A DNA stretch of 64,000 nt from contig CH002883.1 in assembly GCA_000149265.1 (NCBI GenBank), positions 663,845 to 727,844 of the forward strand, written 5' to 3'. Made by a program: the position numbers and the translations under genes. The DNA is from Ciona savignyi. Taxonomy: Eukaryota > Chordata > Ascidiacea > Phlebobranchia > Cionidae. The notes under the pieces are model-generated. The model saw nothing but the letters and a program-made list of their open reading frames with translations. It ran no database searches and was not told the DNA's origin. How positions within the stretch are numbered: the stretch's first letter is position 1; each line of letters starts with the position of its first letter. Of the stretch, positions 1 through 11,205 are shown piece by piece.

Positions 1-172
1 AGCGAGCGAGAGAGGAGCGCCCCATGACCTGGCACGGCGTACGGCCTTATGGTATATATTGTGTATAGTTTTTGTTTTTATTCTTCGTCAAAAATGTGCC
101 CTCGAATCTTTTCTTGTGTAAAAAAATTGAAACTGCTTTGATGACGCATTTTTCCATTTTGGCGGGCGAGGA
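1..172 (+). mobile_element. 3' end of an upstream BEL/Pao copy
   Basis: This matches the end of pol plus the 3' untranslated region of the complete element at about 6503-6683. Positions 1-27 read in frame as the last nine pol codons ending in TGA (25-27). A purine-rich tract (about 161-172) lies directly before the LTR, as expected for a polypurine tract. The left part of this copy is outside the window. Confidence 0.85.
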
Positions 173-693
173 TGTAAGATATCTCGACCCATTAATGTTT
201 TATTGATGTCTATGATAAATCATAAATTGCATCACAACCAAATTACGTCACAATGGGAGTTTGTGTTACAATATCTATACCCGACCGCGTGTTAGAAAAT
301 GCTTCCTTTTTGATTTAGTCACCGTACAGTCGGCAGCACAGTAATTTATCTGATACCGTGTATTTTCCGTTCCGATTCTAAAGCCAAAGTTTGGTGAGTG
401 TAATTGTTTACTATTTCATACGTACACCCGTCAATTATTGATTTTGGTCTCTTTATTTTTTAATTTACAGAAAACCGTATCATCCCCGTACCCCTGCGTA
501 TCATCCACTTTTCATTTCACAGATCTCCGTCCATATCATCCCCATATCATCCCAACCCCCTCCGTTCCACATCTACAACCGTTTAAACCCTGATCGCCAA
601 TTATAATTGGAGGACACAAACTGTCTGTTCTTTTATTCGATACGAGTTATTTTCAAACCAAAGCAACCCCGTTACTCCACCCGCGGAAGTACA
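173..693 (+). repeat. LTR (left) of BEL/Pao element
   Basis: Direct repeat of 6684-7206. It starts TGTAAGATATC and ends ...GGAAGTACA, so it has the usual TG...CA ends. It serves as the 3' LTR of the partial copy at 1-172 and the 5' LTR of the copy to the right. An internal stretch at about 480-560 made of CGTATCATCC-like units differs in unit number between the two LTRs. No convincing tRNA primer-binding site is visible just after it. Confidence 0.85.
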
Positions 694-745
694 TCGTTTT
701 CAAATGAGCAAACTGATCAAACCCATCGTAACCGTCCTCTCGACC

Positions 746-2425
746 ATGGATAACCAACCAGAACCACCGCGTAGAACAATGGCTGGACAACATTGAAGAA
801 GCCAAGCAGCCAGGCATTGAAGAAGCCAAGCAGATACCAGCACCACCTAATTCAACCACACCACTCGATGAAAAGCACGAATCAGTAAGTGTTGTAAGCA
901 CTACAAGCTCGATGCGCAGCTTTAAGCTAAAAGATAGCAAGGTAAAGCTTGAACTTGCTAGGCTTGCGCGACAACAAGACTTAGAGAGAAAAGAAGAAAG
1001 CAAGCTGCTCGCTGAAGCAGCTGAAAGAGAAAGAAAATTACAAGAGGAACTCGCCGACCGTGAATCCCGGCGAAAACTAGAATTGGCTGAAGCTGAAGCT
1101 AGGGCATGGGAGGAAGCATCCATTCCTGAGGCCAGACACAACGAAGTTCAAACCCGCCAATATGCTGGCTCAACGACACCGCTTCTAGAGCAGACTACAT
1201 CCACTGAACAATCACGCAACGAGATATCACCGACCACAGCGCAGCTACCACAACGTTCGACGCCTGTACGCCCCGCCCGTTGTGCGCCCTAAGGACAGCG
1301 CTTTGTCACATCTTCCCTTAACCGAACGTCATTCGCCACCGTTTCCGTCCGACATCCGGGTGAACGACGAAAGAGAACACGTGACAACACAGCATCAGAA
1401 CCGACCGTCCCGATATGCTGATCGCTTCCCAATGCGCAATCAACAACGACGTACACAGCTATCACCGACTCGTATCCGACGAGATTCACCACTCCGTCAC
1501 GTAAATCACCAAGAGGTAGGTGAACGCTTTCTACCCAAACCAATTGTACAAAAATTTAATGGAGATCCGATGGACTACTGGTCCTTCGTCAACCGATACC
1601 AGCTACATATTGCCGACAAAGTAGACTCATACGACCTAAAATTAGTATACCTACTCCAACATTGCACAGAGCCCGTCTGTGAGAAAATTAAGCATAACTC
1701 CGTAGATAATTACCAAAATGATGGCTACGAAACGGCCATGCAAGAATTATTCGAAAGATATGGTCAACCCCATATAATAGCACGACGGTGCGAGAGCTTG
1801 TTGCAGGAATTCCCGAGGGTGCCCGCAGATGACCCCGAAGCGCTGGAGAAATTGGCCGTACTGCTCCGAAACTGCTGCGCATCCCTGGAAAAGACAAGGG
1901 TAAAATCGACGGTAGACTCCGTTGGCTTCATATCGACGCTGGTCAACAAGCTGCCATTGGAATTGAGAAAGAAATGGATATCCAAGTCGCTGAGTATACA
2001 GGAGAAAACAGGTGCGGTAGCTGTTTTTAAAGACTTTGCTAACTTCGTTAGAGAACAGAGTCGCGAAGCTAACTCTGTGTATGGAAAGTGTTTACTTGCT
2101 AAAGTCCACAAATCCTGTAGTAACTACTACACGAAAACCGAAAGTGTCGGCTTATAACGTGAACGTGACTGCCGAATCTCCCACTGCTGCCGCTCCCACT
2201 CCGAAACCCGGGCTGCAGTACCAAGTCTGTAGGAAACCACACTTGATTGGCGCCTGCCGCGACTTCAAGGATAAATCGTACGAGCAACGTAAGCGCGTAA
2301 CCCGGGAATGCGGCCTATGCTTTAAATGCCTAAAGGCAGGCCATTCCGTGCGAGAATGCCCACATAAAATCAAATGCAGTGTAGAAGGTTGCACCGGCAA
2401 CTTCCCACCACACCTTGCTCCATGA
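746..2425 (+). pseudogene. BEL/Pao gag region, frameshifted
   Basis: An ATG at 746 opens a short frame that stops after 16 codons. The long gag reading frame then runs in another frame from about 771 (reading VEQWLDNIEEAK) to 1292, rich in charged coiled-coil sequence at 912-1130. It continues in a third frame (1282-2157; capsid-like, motif YWSFVNRY) and a fourth (to 2425). The last part carries retroviral-type zinc knuckles, including CFKCLKAGHSVREC (CX2CX4HX4C). Each break needs only a small indel. Gag packages the element RNA in intact relatives. Confidence 0.85.
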
Positions 2426-5400
2426 CCCGAGATGGATCATCAGACCTGCAGATAGACTTGAGAGCAACACGACCGTTAAAGCATGCATGCACTCGCTTAG
2501 CGCTAAGAAAACCACCGTGGTACCGACTTCCGCATATTTAGACATTGTCCCCGTACGCGTTAGAAGCGGAGGCAAAGAGACGAGAGTGTACGCTCTTCTC
2601 GATTCCGGAGCGAACCGCACATTCTGTGACCACCGACTGGCTGATCAGTTACAAGCTACGCCGACTGGTCGCGCCGCGAACTTTGACCTGTGTACAATGA
2701 CTACTTCCGAACCGATCAATGTTAAAACGACTTCCGTCTCGTTAACTGTTCTTCCGCTTGCTGGCGGCGAAGAGCTTAACCTGCCCGACGTTGCGCTCAT
2801 TAAGGAAATTCCCGCTACACCGAGCAAGATTCCAGAGCCCAATAAACTGAACCGATATAAGTACCTTCGTGGAGTGGACCTGCCACAAATTCCCGATGGT
2901 GAAGTGAGGCTACTGATCGGCAACGACAACGCAATGGCACACCGGTGTCTGGAAAGTCGCTTCGCACCAAATCCACGCCAGACGCCTGACGCTATCCGGA
3001 CCCCCCTAGGCTGGCTGTTAAAAGGACCGTCGCTGGACAGCTTGCCGAACGAAGAGGGTGCAGCCGGATTCTCACTTCAAGCCACAGCGGGCTCAGGAAA
3101 TGACGAGGCGATAAAGGACTTACTCATCAATGACGTTGGTGATGTGTTCCCCTCCTTCGATACTGCTGCAACCGACGACGTGGAAACATTGATGTGCTGG
3201 CTTCGAAGCCACAAGGAGGCGTCGGAGTTTGGCATGAAGTACTCAAAAGAAGACGTCATGGCCTACGATATAATGACGCGCCGAATTGAAAGAGTTGAAG
3301 GCCACTACCAACTTCCGCTGCCATGGAAAGACGACAGCACCGTTTTACCGGATAGCCTGCCAATGGCAAGGAGCAGACTATCAAGTTTGAAGAAGCGACT
3401 GGCGAGAGATGTCGATTTTTCCGTAAAGTATACGAAATACATGACGATGATGTTGGACAATGGGTACGCAGAAGTAGTGCCAGAGGACGAAGTGAATACT
3501 ACCAACAAGTTATGGTACCTCCCGCATCACCCTGTAATTAACCCAAAGAAACCAAGTAAGGTTCGTATCGTGTATGACTGTGCGGCGAAATGCGAAGGAC
3601 AATCTATAAATGACATGCTGATGAAGGGCCCCGATTTAGTGAACCCGCTGGTAGGGGTGTTGATGAGATTCCGCAGAGAACGCGTGGCTATCGTATCCGA
3701 CATAGAAGCAATGTTTCATCAAGTTCTGGTTGCCCAAAAGGATCGTGACGCTCTGAGATTCTTGTGGTGGCCAGGAGGCGACCTGACCAAATCACCCGTT
3801 CCGCACCGCATGAAAGTGCACCTGTTTGGCGCCCGCTCGTCACCGTGCTGCGCAACTTTCTGCCTGCGCGAAACCGCCAGAGAATTTGGCAAGTTTTTTC
3901 ATCCACGAGTGGCCGAAGTTGTAAAGAATAATTTTTATGTGGACGACTGCCTCGTAACCGCCGTTGATGATCAAGCCGGCATCCAACTGGTGAAGGATTT
4001 GCGTAATCTACTTTCAATGGGTGGCTTTAAACTGACGAAGTGGCTATCCACTAGTGCCGCTGTGATGGAATCCGTTCCGGCCGATGATCGAGCAAAGGTG
4101 ATGCAAGATATTCCGCTAGGAGGAGAGGTACATGAACGTGTTCTGGGCATCAATCGGTGCGTCCAAGACGACGAGTTCAGATTCGACATCACTCTTCCGA
4201 CAAAACCGCTGACACGACGAGGTATGCTTTCCGTTACCAATTCACTTTTTGATCCATTAGGCTTTGTTGCCCCCGTTATATTGGAGGCCCGACTTATTTA
4301 CAGAGATCTCTGTTTGATGAAAACCGACTGGGACGAGGAGATCACTGGCACCGAGCTCGAGCTATGGAAAGCTTGGTGCAACAGCCTTAATGAACTGACC
4401 CGCATTAGAATTCCTCGGTGCTTCAAACCACAAGTCCGTCATCCGACCCCCGGAGTACAGCTCCATGTATTTGCAGACGCATCTACCGCCGCCCGTGGTT
4501 GCGTATGCTACCTTAGAACCACCTTCGAGGATGACAACACGACATGTTCGTTCGTGATGGGAAAGTCTCTTCTCTGCGATTCTGGTAAGCACACAATTCC
4601 TAGATTGGAGCTCGAAGCTGCACTTGACGCAGTAAAATTATCGCGAACCGTGAAAAGGGAACTCGGACTGGACGATTGCCCGTGTATCTACTGGACGGAC
4701 TCGACAATTGTTCTACAAAGCCTTTTCTCTGACTGCAAGAACTTTCCGGTTTTCTCTCGAAACCGCCTCTCTCAAATCGAAGCATACACAAGCGTGCACG
4801 ACTGGAGACATGTTCCTACGAAACTGAACCCAGCTGATCAAGCGTCACGTGGAACGACGGCAGGGACCATGATGAAGACAGGAACGTGGCATTCCGGCCC
4901 TAAGTTTATACACTGTCCCGCTAAAGACTGGCCTACTACGTTTTTACGGCCACAACCAACGGCGCAAATCTACCGACGTTTTGACCTGCCAAAACCCGAA
5001 TCTGTATTTCTGACAGCTACCAACTGCTCACCCACGGACAAATTTCATCCGTTATTTCTCGTACCCTGCATCGATTGAAGATAAGCACGTCCTGGATTCT
5101 CCGTTTTTGTGCTTACCTGAAGAACAAGGTAAAGAAGGACACTGCAAAAATTCCGACATCGCCGATTGACGCCGAGGAGCTTCGATCTGCTGAGAGCGCC
5201 CTCGTGCGGTACGTACAACGTCGGGAGTTCCCCGATTGGATGCGCATGCAATCGACCCGACATCCGCCTTCTACGTCACCGATCTACAAACTGAACCCTA
5301 TTCTCAATGATGGCATATTACGCGTTGGAGGTAGATTGGACAATGCACGTCTTGACTACAAGGCACGCCACCCTGCCATTATCCCCGATAACTGCCACCT

Positions 5401-6532
5401 TACTGACTTACTCATCGATCACTGCCACAGTGTTGATGCTGCAGACTCTGGTATGAATCACACTCTAAACATTTTATTTCAGCGCTACTGGGTGCAAAAT
5501 GCTAGAGTTGCAACCCGACGTATCCTGTCCCGATGCCTACTGTGCCAGCGAAGAGCTGCAAGGCCCGAAAGACAGATCATGGCTGATCTCCCGCCGTCAA
5601 GACTGCAAATTGACGAACCATCGTTCACTCATACAGGAGTGGACTTCTTCGGCCCGCTACTGACCAAGTTAAGGAGAAGTGAAGTAAAACGGTATGGATG
5701 TCTGTTTACATGTATGACTACTCGCGCCATCCATCTAGAAGTCGCTACTGACTTGTCTACCGACGCGTTTATAAATGCCCTGCGACGTTTTACGTCCCGA
5801 CGAGGTCCTGTCACTCACCTGTATTCCGACAATGGCACTAACTTCGTCGGCTGCGAGCGGATACTTCGAGAATGTATAGAAGAATGGAATCGCAATCAAG
5901 TCGGCGACTACCTGAGACAGAAAAATATAATCTGGAAATTTAACCCACCAGCTGCCAGCCACTTTGGTGGAGCTTGGGAACGATTGATCCGTTCCGTGAA
6001 ATTTATTTTGCAGGCATTATTGCAGGGCAAGCCGCTCGATGATGACCTTCTACATACCCTGCTTGTTGAAGTGGAAGACATTGTCAATTCCAGACCGCTT
6101 ACACAAGTACCGCTGGAGATCGGAGAAGACCTACCGCTGACACCGAATCACCTTTTGAAAATCAACCCTACAATTACTCCGCCGCCGACAGTGACACGTA
6201 GTACAGATTGCTACGCCCGACGACGCTACCGAGTTGTCCAGTATCTCGCTGACGAGTTCTGGAAACGCTGGATCCAAGAGTACCCTCGATCAATAATCTC
6301 TCGACAGAAATGGCACGAGCAAAAGGACAATGTTGCTGAAGGAGATGTTGTACTCCTGGTGGACAATTCCGCCCCTCGAGGACAATGGCCTCTAGGCCGC
6401 GTGAACACCTTGTTTCATGACAAACATGGGATCGTTAGAAGCGTCGAAGTGAAGACTGCCGCTGGGTTAATGAAGCGGCCTATCGCAAAACTTTGCGTGA
6501 TCGTGAGCGAGCGAGAAAGGAGCGCCCCATGA
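2415..6532 (+). pseudogene. BEL/Pao pol: protease, RT, RNase H, integrase; frameshifted
   Basis: The frame 2415-5078 contains an aspartic protease (LLDSGANRTF, about 2595), a reverse transcriptase with the catalytic YVDD box at 3936-3947, and an RNase H domain (VFADASTAARG, about 4470). A frame break near 5070 separates it from 5075-6532. That second part holds the integrase: an H-H-C-C zinc region (about 5420-5550), then the catalytic core with GVDFFGPL (about 5638) and YSDNGTNFVG (about 5822), and a C-terminal domain. In intact elements these parts are one polyprotein. Here the gag/pol junction and the RT/integrase junction are both out of frame. Confidence 0.9.
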
Positions 6533-6683
6533 CCTGGCACGGCGTTACGCCTTATTGTATATATTGTGTATAGTTTTTTTGTTTTTTATTCTTCGTTAAA
6601 AAATGTGCCTCGAATCTTTTCTTTGTGTAAAAAAATTGAAACTGCTTTGATGACGCATTTTTCCATTTTTTGGCGGGGGAGGA

Positions 6684-7206
6684 TGTAAGATATCTCGACC
6701 CATTAATGTTTTATTGATGTCTATGATAAATCATAAATTGCATCACAACCAAATTACGTCACAATGGGAGTTTGTGTTACCATATCTATACCCGACCGCG
6801 TGTTAGAAAATGCTTCCTTTTTGATTTAGTCACCGTACAGTCTGCAGCACAGTAATTTATCTGATACCGTGTATTTTCCGTTCCGGTTCTAAAGCCAAAG
6901 TTTGGTGAGTGTAATTGTTTACTATTTCATACGTACACCCGTCAATTATTGATTTTGGTCCCTGTATTTTTAATTTACAGAAAACCGTATCATCCCTCCG
7001 TATCATCCCTCCGTATCATCCACGTATCATCCCCACTGCGTAACATCTCCGTCCATATCGTCCCTGCCCCCCTCCGTTCCGCATCTGTAACCGTTTGAAC
7101 TCTGATCGCCAATTATAATTCGAGGACACAAACTGTCTGTTCTTTTATTCGATACGAGTTATTTTCAAACCAAAGCAACCCCGTTACTCCACCCGCGGAA
7201 GTAACA
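6684..7206 (+). repeat. LTR (right) of BEL/Pao element
   Basis: Direct repeat of 173-693. A polypurine tract (GGCGGGGGAGGA, 6672-6683) lies immediately before it. It ends ...GGAAGTAACA. The CGTATCATCC-type units at about 6990-7040 are arranged differently from the left LTR, and scattered substitutions also separate the two. Confidence 0.88.
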
Positions 7207-7581
7207 GTTTGTGTGATTACTTGCCTAAGAAAAAGAGACGCGTACAGTCACTTTCTTTAGTAAATTTATCGACCACACATTCTTAACAAAACGCTATACA
7301 TTCTTAACCACTGTTGAAAGACTGAAAGTGGGCAATTTTTAATAAGAGCATATCATCTATACCCAAACAGTTCTACCACAGATTTTTTATTAACCCGCTT
7401 TACAATTTTTATTTTAAGGGGTGCTTCTAATTAGGCTACTACAGGATCACTTGGAGCGCTTGCAACCCTAAACCTCAATGTCATACTGGCGAGTTTCACA
7501 AAGGTAAGTCCTGTTTATTGGGCAATTGTCAGATTACCCTATAGTATAAGTTAGAATCTAACGTATAGCAGAAGATTTTTA
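7207..7581. other. Repeat-derived flank with a half-MITE end
   Basis: No gene is seen. At about 7419-7462 there is a diverged copy of the terminal repeat of the MITE at 46972-47202 (core CTACAGGATCACTTGGAGCGC). No matching opposite end was found nearby. Confidence 0.4.
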
Positions 7582-7806
7582 ATGTCAAAACGAAAACAAA
7601 TATTTTCATATACCGAAGAATATTTAAAATTTAGACTTACGTTAGTGGAAGTAAATGGCGAGGTCACGCCGTTAAAGTGGGAGCTGTGTATTAAAGTTGT
7701 AGCTCACAGCTCTTTGAAAGAAGCTAAATTTCAAAATCTTAACATAAAAAAGAACCTTGGCAAATATTACAATTTCTTTAAGAGCAAACAATTGGTTGAG
7801 CGTTGA
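7582..7806 (+). pseudogene. hAT/ZBED-type transposase N-terminal fragment, decayed
   Basis: A 74-codon frame starting at an ATG resembles the N-terminus of ZBED5/SCAND3-like hAT transposases: a KRK start, then YTEEYLKF, then a VEVNGE motif, ELCIKVVAHSSLKEAKF and YNFFKSKQL near the end. In the family this block is a BED zinc finger with C-X2-C...H. Here the first Cys and the His ligands appear lost (PLKWELC in place of PxxVLC), and translation stops before the catalytic domain. The match is from memory of family patterns. I take it as a decayed DNA-transposon fragment, not a host gene. Confidence 0.5.
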
Positions 7807-9402
7807 CAACCATAGACCATAATTTCGACCAGCTATAGTGATGAAAGTTCAGGGACAAGGTTCCCAATTAAGGTTGTAAATGTGGGAAATACAGAAACTG
7901 ACTTTGTTTTTACTGTTTCTCTATGTTTGTTTCGTGTCCTCTTCACTGAGATTGTGATTAATATATATTACGAAACCAACTAACCACACTCTGTGTGATT
8001 TGGCCTTTATGTTGCTCTTTGAGTCCGTTTTTTCCATTTAATCGGCACAATAAAGCGTGGAATCGAAACCTTGTTTACCAAAATAGCAAATAAGCTAATT
8101 TATATTTCGAGGGTCTTGAAAGTCTGTGTCTTTCGTTGAGTAGTATGACTTCCAATGTTGAAGTTAAGGGTGAACATTACTTACTGCCAAGTAATTTGTG
8201 TACGGTGAACAGCAATAGTAGGTTTAGTATTCTATTGTACCCCGTCTCACCGCTGGACATTAGTCATGCAATTGATCAACTAAATATAGACGATTGTAAG
8301 CTAAAATCGCCTTTACAGAAATGCGCCAATCTGACAGAAAAGAATGGGTATTTAAGAAATCACCTCCAGACGGCCTTTTACATGGAGTATAAGCCGGGTG
8401 AATCAAATACGTTTGCGAATCAAACAACATAAAGGCAATAAGCCTGTTTCCATGGTGCATGCTTAAACTGATCGGAATAAAAACCAAACGGATTTAAAAT
8501 GACGTCACACAAGTTTTAAATCTAATCCGCTAAGTGTCGCATTTACATGACGCTAATTTTGTTTGTTGTTTAAAGAATGTAATTTGATCCGACTGCTAAT
8601 GTTAATGTAGTAGGTTAGCCTAGTGAAATGTTATAGCGCATGATTTATGTATTGTCCTGAATTATAATAGTTTTGATTTAGTTCTACAACTTTTGATTTA
8701 GGTCTTTTTAGATGGTAACCTAACATTAGACCCACTAGGCTTGCTAAATTACTCTACCTCGCAGAAGTTGTGTATATAAGTCAAACATCTTAACATTAAC
8801 GTTTTACAAGTTTGCAAAGTTCTTAAGCCTAAATTTAATCCCAATCCGTTCCAGAAAACCGCTCACAGTAAGTTTAATTTGTGCAATGTCGGCTATTTTT
8901 TTATTACAAACGGGACACAATTTACACAGTTAAAATAGGTGCCTACACATCATCTGTTCTAGTGACCTATATATTAATTTCGTATATTATATTGTCGTGC
9001 TTTCATGAAAAAAAACACAACCAGCAGAATGACCTAACGTAATAAAATCAAGAAGTTGCAGTGCGATCTATGTTTCTAGTTCATATCAGAAATCAGTATA
9101 ATGCTGGCACTGTCCATTGCAATAGAAAGACAGCCTAGGGTGAACTTTTGGCAAAGCGACGAGAAGTCAAATGCACCTGCACCCACCACAAACAATAAAC
9201 CTTGACCACGCAAATAAAATAAAAGCAGTGGTGCTATAAGTATACTAAATGGTCTTCAATGCCATAAAACGAACCTTATTTCTACATAAACACCTCGTAG
9301 TGCAATATTATATAAATATCAGGAAACTGTGCTTTGCAGTATTTAACTTGTATTAAGCAAATAATTGCGAGTGCAATTTTTGTTACTTGCAATACGGAGC
9401 AA
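7807..9402. other. Non-coding, with one copy of a dispersed repeat
   Basis: No gene is recognised. Positions 8048-8285 hold copy A of a repeat also present at 10751-10920 plus 11150-11205. A TGACGTCA octamer lies at 8500-8507. The rest is AT-rich with no clear structure. Confidence 0.4.
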
Positions 9403-9727
9403 TTATTGTTGGGTGGTGGGTTCGCTTGCACCATCGCTTGCCATCAATTTGCCGAGCCGAGCCACATCTTCTTCGGTTGGCATATCTTCATTTCCTCGGT
9501 TTCTCTGAAATAAAAACAAAAATTGATATTGAAATAATTTTTAGTGGTTTCAACTCTTACACTTCTGCGTTCCATCTGCAGCGGCGATATGTGCCTTGTC
9601 GGCGGCGCAAAACGACATGACGTCGGCGGGTTGAAGCATGACGTCGTCGGGCCGTCAACCAACTATTCCCTTCACTAGCAAAGCAAATGAGCACAAGAAG
9701 AAGGACGACGAGTAGTTTTCGATCCAT
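9403..9727 (-). CDS. Secreted arginine-rich heptad-repeat peptide precursor (novel candidate)
   Basis: Two-exon model on the minus strand: exon 1 9727-9563 (ATG, 55 codons) and exon 2 9504-9403 (33 codons plus TAA), both phase 0. Residues 1-23 form a textbook signal peptide (MDRKLLVVLLLVLICFASEG...). The next region is strongly cationic and is built from 7-residue units: RRRHAST, RRRHVVL, RRRQGTY, RRCRW. This gives 12 Arg in about 33 residues. Exon 2 is net acidic (NEDMPTEEDVARLGK) and ends TTQQ. Signal peptide, cationic core and anionic tail is the layout of many antimicrobial-peptide precursors, including those described from ascidians. Function is inferred; I recognise no specific family. 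The acceptor TTTTTATTTCAG is good. The donor is ambiguous (GTGTAA or, two bases on, GTAAGA); the second gives a shorter, different tail. Confidence 0.55.
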
Positions 9728-9844
9728 CTTTGAAGTGATATCACACCGTAGATACAAGAGAAGTGTTACTGAATATATGCACTCGCGTTTCCTCCACAAC
9801 GGTGGGAAGTTATTGGATATCTTCCGCTGAATATACGCCAATAA

Positions 9845-10171
9845 CTCATTAAGCAATTCTCGTTTGATGAGCCTTGAAACTTCCTCTTTAGTTTTAGTAC
9901 AGCTCAGCGAAAACCACCCCCTAATTTGCTACTAACAAATGCAACATTTGGAAGACTGTTTTCAGTTCGAAGCGCAACTTATCAAGAACTTCCCTTTTGA
10001 TAAGTTTCAAAACTTCCTCTTCAGCAATTATGTAGCTCAGCGAAAAACATCCACTCAATTTCTATTAACGAACCAATCAGTTGAGTTAGTGCCTCCAGTT
10101 AGAAGGGGAACTCTTTAAGCACTTCTCGCTTGATTAGTTTTAAAACTTTCTCCTTGGCTTTATATCCAGTG
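9845..10171 (-). repeat. Three tandem ~132-bp units
   Basis: Units start near 9845, 9976 and 10109, with shared blocks such as AGCTCAGCGAAAA and a TTTGATRAG...AACTTCCTC stretch. On the minus strand each unit can encode a similar amphipathic stretch: EEVLKLIKREVLDKL, KEEVSRLIKRELLNEL and KEKVLKLIKREVLKEF. In-frame stops separate the units, so they are not one open reading frame. They lie just upstream of the cationic peptide gene, on the same strand. Confidence 0.6.
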
Positions 10172-10750
10172 GCGTATTCAGGAGGGGTGTTGAACCTAAT
10201 GTACAATTTCACCTCTGTTATACGCGTTATTCATTTAAGTTTATAAAGAAACCCAAGTCGATCTGTAACAAACATAAGTCACAAACAAAAAAAACATTAA
10301 TAACGCGTGTCGGTTCCTTACCGGCTCTCGATCAAGGATACGTTAAGGGTTAAAGTGGTATTTATTAATGACTAGCGCAACGGTTAGGTAAGGAAACACG
10401 AACGGGCGTAAGATTTGCCATCTCACGACAAATAGCTTCGGAGCCAACAGTAGGGTTAAGCTCAAGGATGAACAATGCAAGTAGTCAGTTCTGAAAAGAA
10501 CTATTGGTGAGTCCCAAGGGGACTGATGTGTAAATACAAAACACGGCAATTTATGCTGAAAGTGACAATGGGCGCGAATGCAATAAAACAGGGCGTACGC
10601 GTTTAATGACGTTTGTCGTGACGATCAATGTGTTGTTCTCTTGTGCTATACCGGTGCAATTAATATTATGATTGTGGGACATTTTTACACGAGAATTTAC
10701 AACACGCGTATCACATTATAATATTTTGTTGTTTTCTGTTATATGAACAT
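10172..10750. other. No recognised gene
   Basis: AT-rich sequence with short stop-ridden frames only. No repeat structure was recognised. Confidence 0.3.
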
Positions 10751-11205
10751 AATAAAGCGTGGAATCGAAACTTTTTTTTACCAAAATAGCAAGTAAGCTA
10801 ATTATATTTCGAGGATCTTAAAAGTCTGTGTCTTTCGTTGAGTAGTGTGACTTACAGTGCTAAAGTTAAGGGTGAACACTACTTACTGCCAAGTAAGCTG
10901 TGTATAGTGACCAGCATCAGTATTTATACCAGTAGTTATCGATCTTTTTGACCTCGTGGCGCACCCGAGATCAATTGAGAAACGAACGGGCGCAGAGCAC
11001 GGGGAGTCAAAACAATATGATTAATATCATAACAATTTACAAAAAAATATGGAAAATTAAAAGTTTAATTTCAATAATTTTATCACCGAATTTTCCACAT
11101 AGCCTACCGAAATTACTGTTTCAAATACACAAATACAAGAGTTATACCATTTAATTGTACCACGTCTCTTTAGTCATGCAATTGATCAACTAGATCAGCG
11201 TTTTC
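10751..11205 (+). repeat. Copy B of a dispersed repeat, interrupted by an insert
   Basis: 10751-10920 matches 8048-8220 closely (AATAAAGCGTGGAATCGAAA, then GTCTGTGTCTTTCGTTGAGTAG). The match resumes at about 11150 (GTCATGCAATTGATCAACTA). The ~230 bp in between begins CAGTAGTTATCGATCTTTTT near 10930, which resembles a hAT-type terminal repeat. The insert probably entered this copy after the duplication. Confidence 0.6.

Larger units (their letters stand above)
173..7206 (+). mobile_element. BEL/Pao LTR retrotransposon, degenerate
   Basis: Two ~520-bp LTRs flank a gag-pol region in the order gag, zinc knuckles, aspartic protease, reverse transcriptase, RNase H, integrase, which is the BEL/Pao order. 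The coding region is split over several frames by about five small indels: near 770, near 1280, between about 2040 and 2157, near 2400 and near 5070. This copy therefore cannot make one polyprotein as written. The LTRs are still very similar, so insertion is fairly recent, or some frame breaks are sequencing errors. The right flank starts at about 7207. A target-site duplication cannot be tested because the left neighbour is another copy. Confidence 0.9.

Noticed and set aside
653-1141. Minus-strand 162-codon frame, rich in Ser and Leu
   Set aside because: It is the complement of the Glu/Lys/Ala-rich gag coiled coil of the retrotransposon.
8136-8432. 98-codon plus-strand frame
   Set aside because: It overlaps the dispersed repeat whose second copy (10751) does not keep the frame.
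9387-9620. 77-codon plus-strand frame antisense to the cationic peptide gene
   Set aside because: No signal peptide or domain; it crosses the peptide gene's intron and exons without splice logic.
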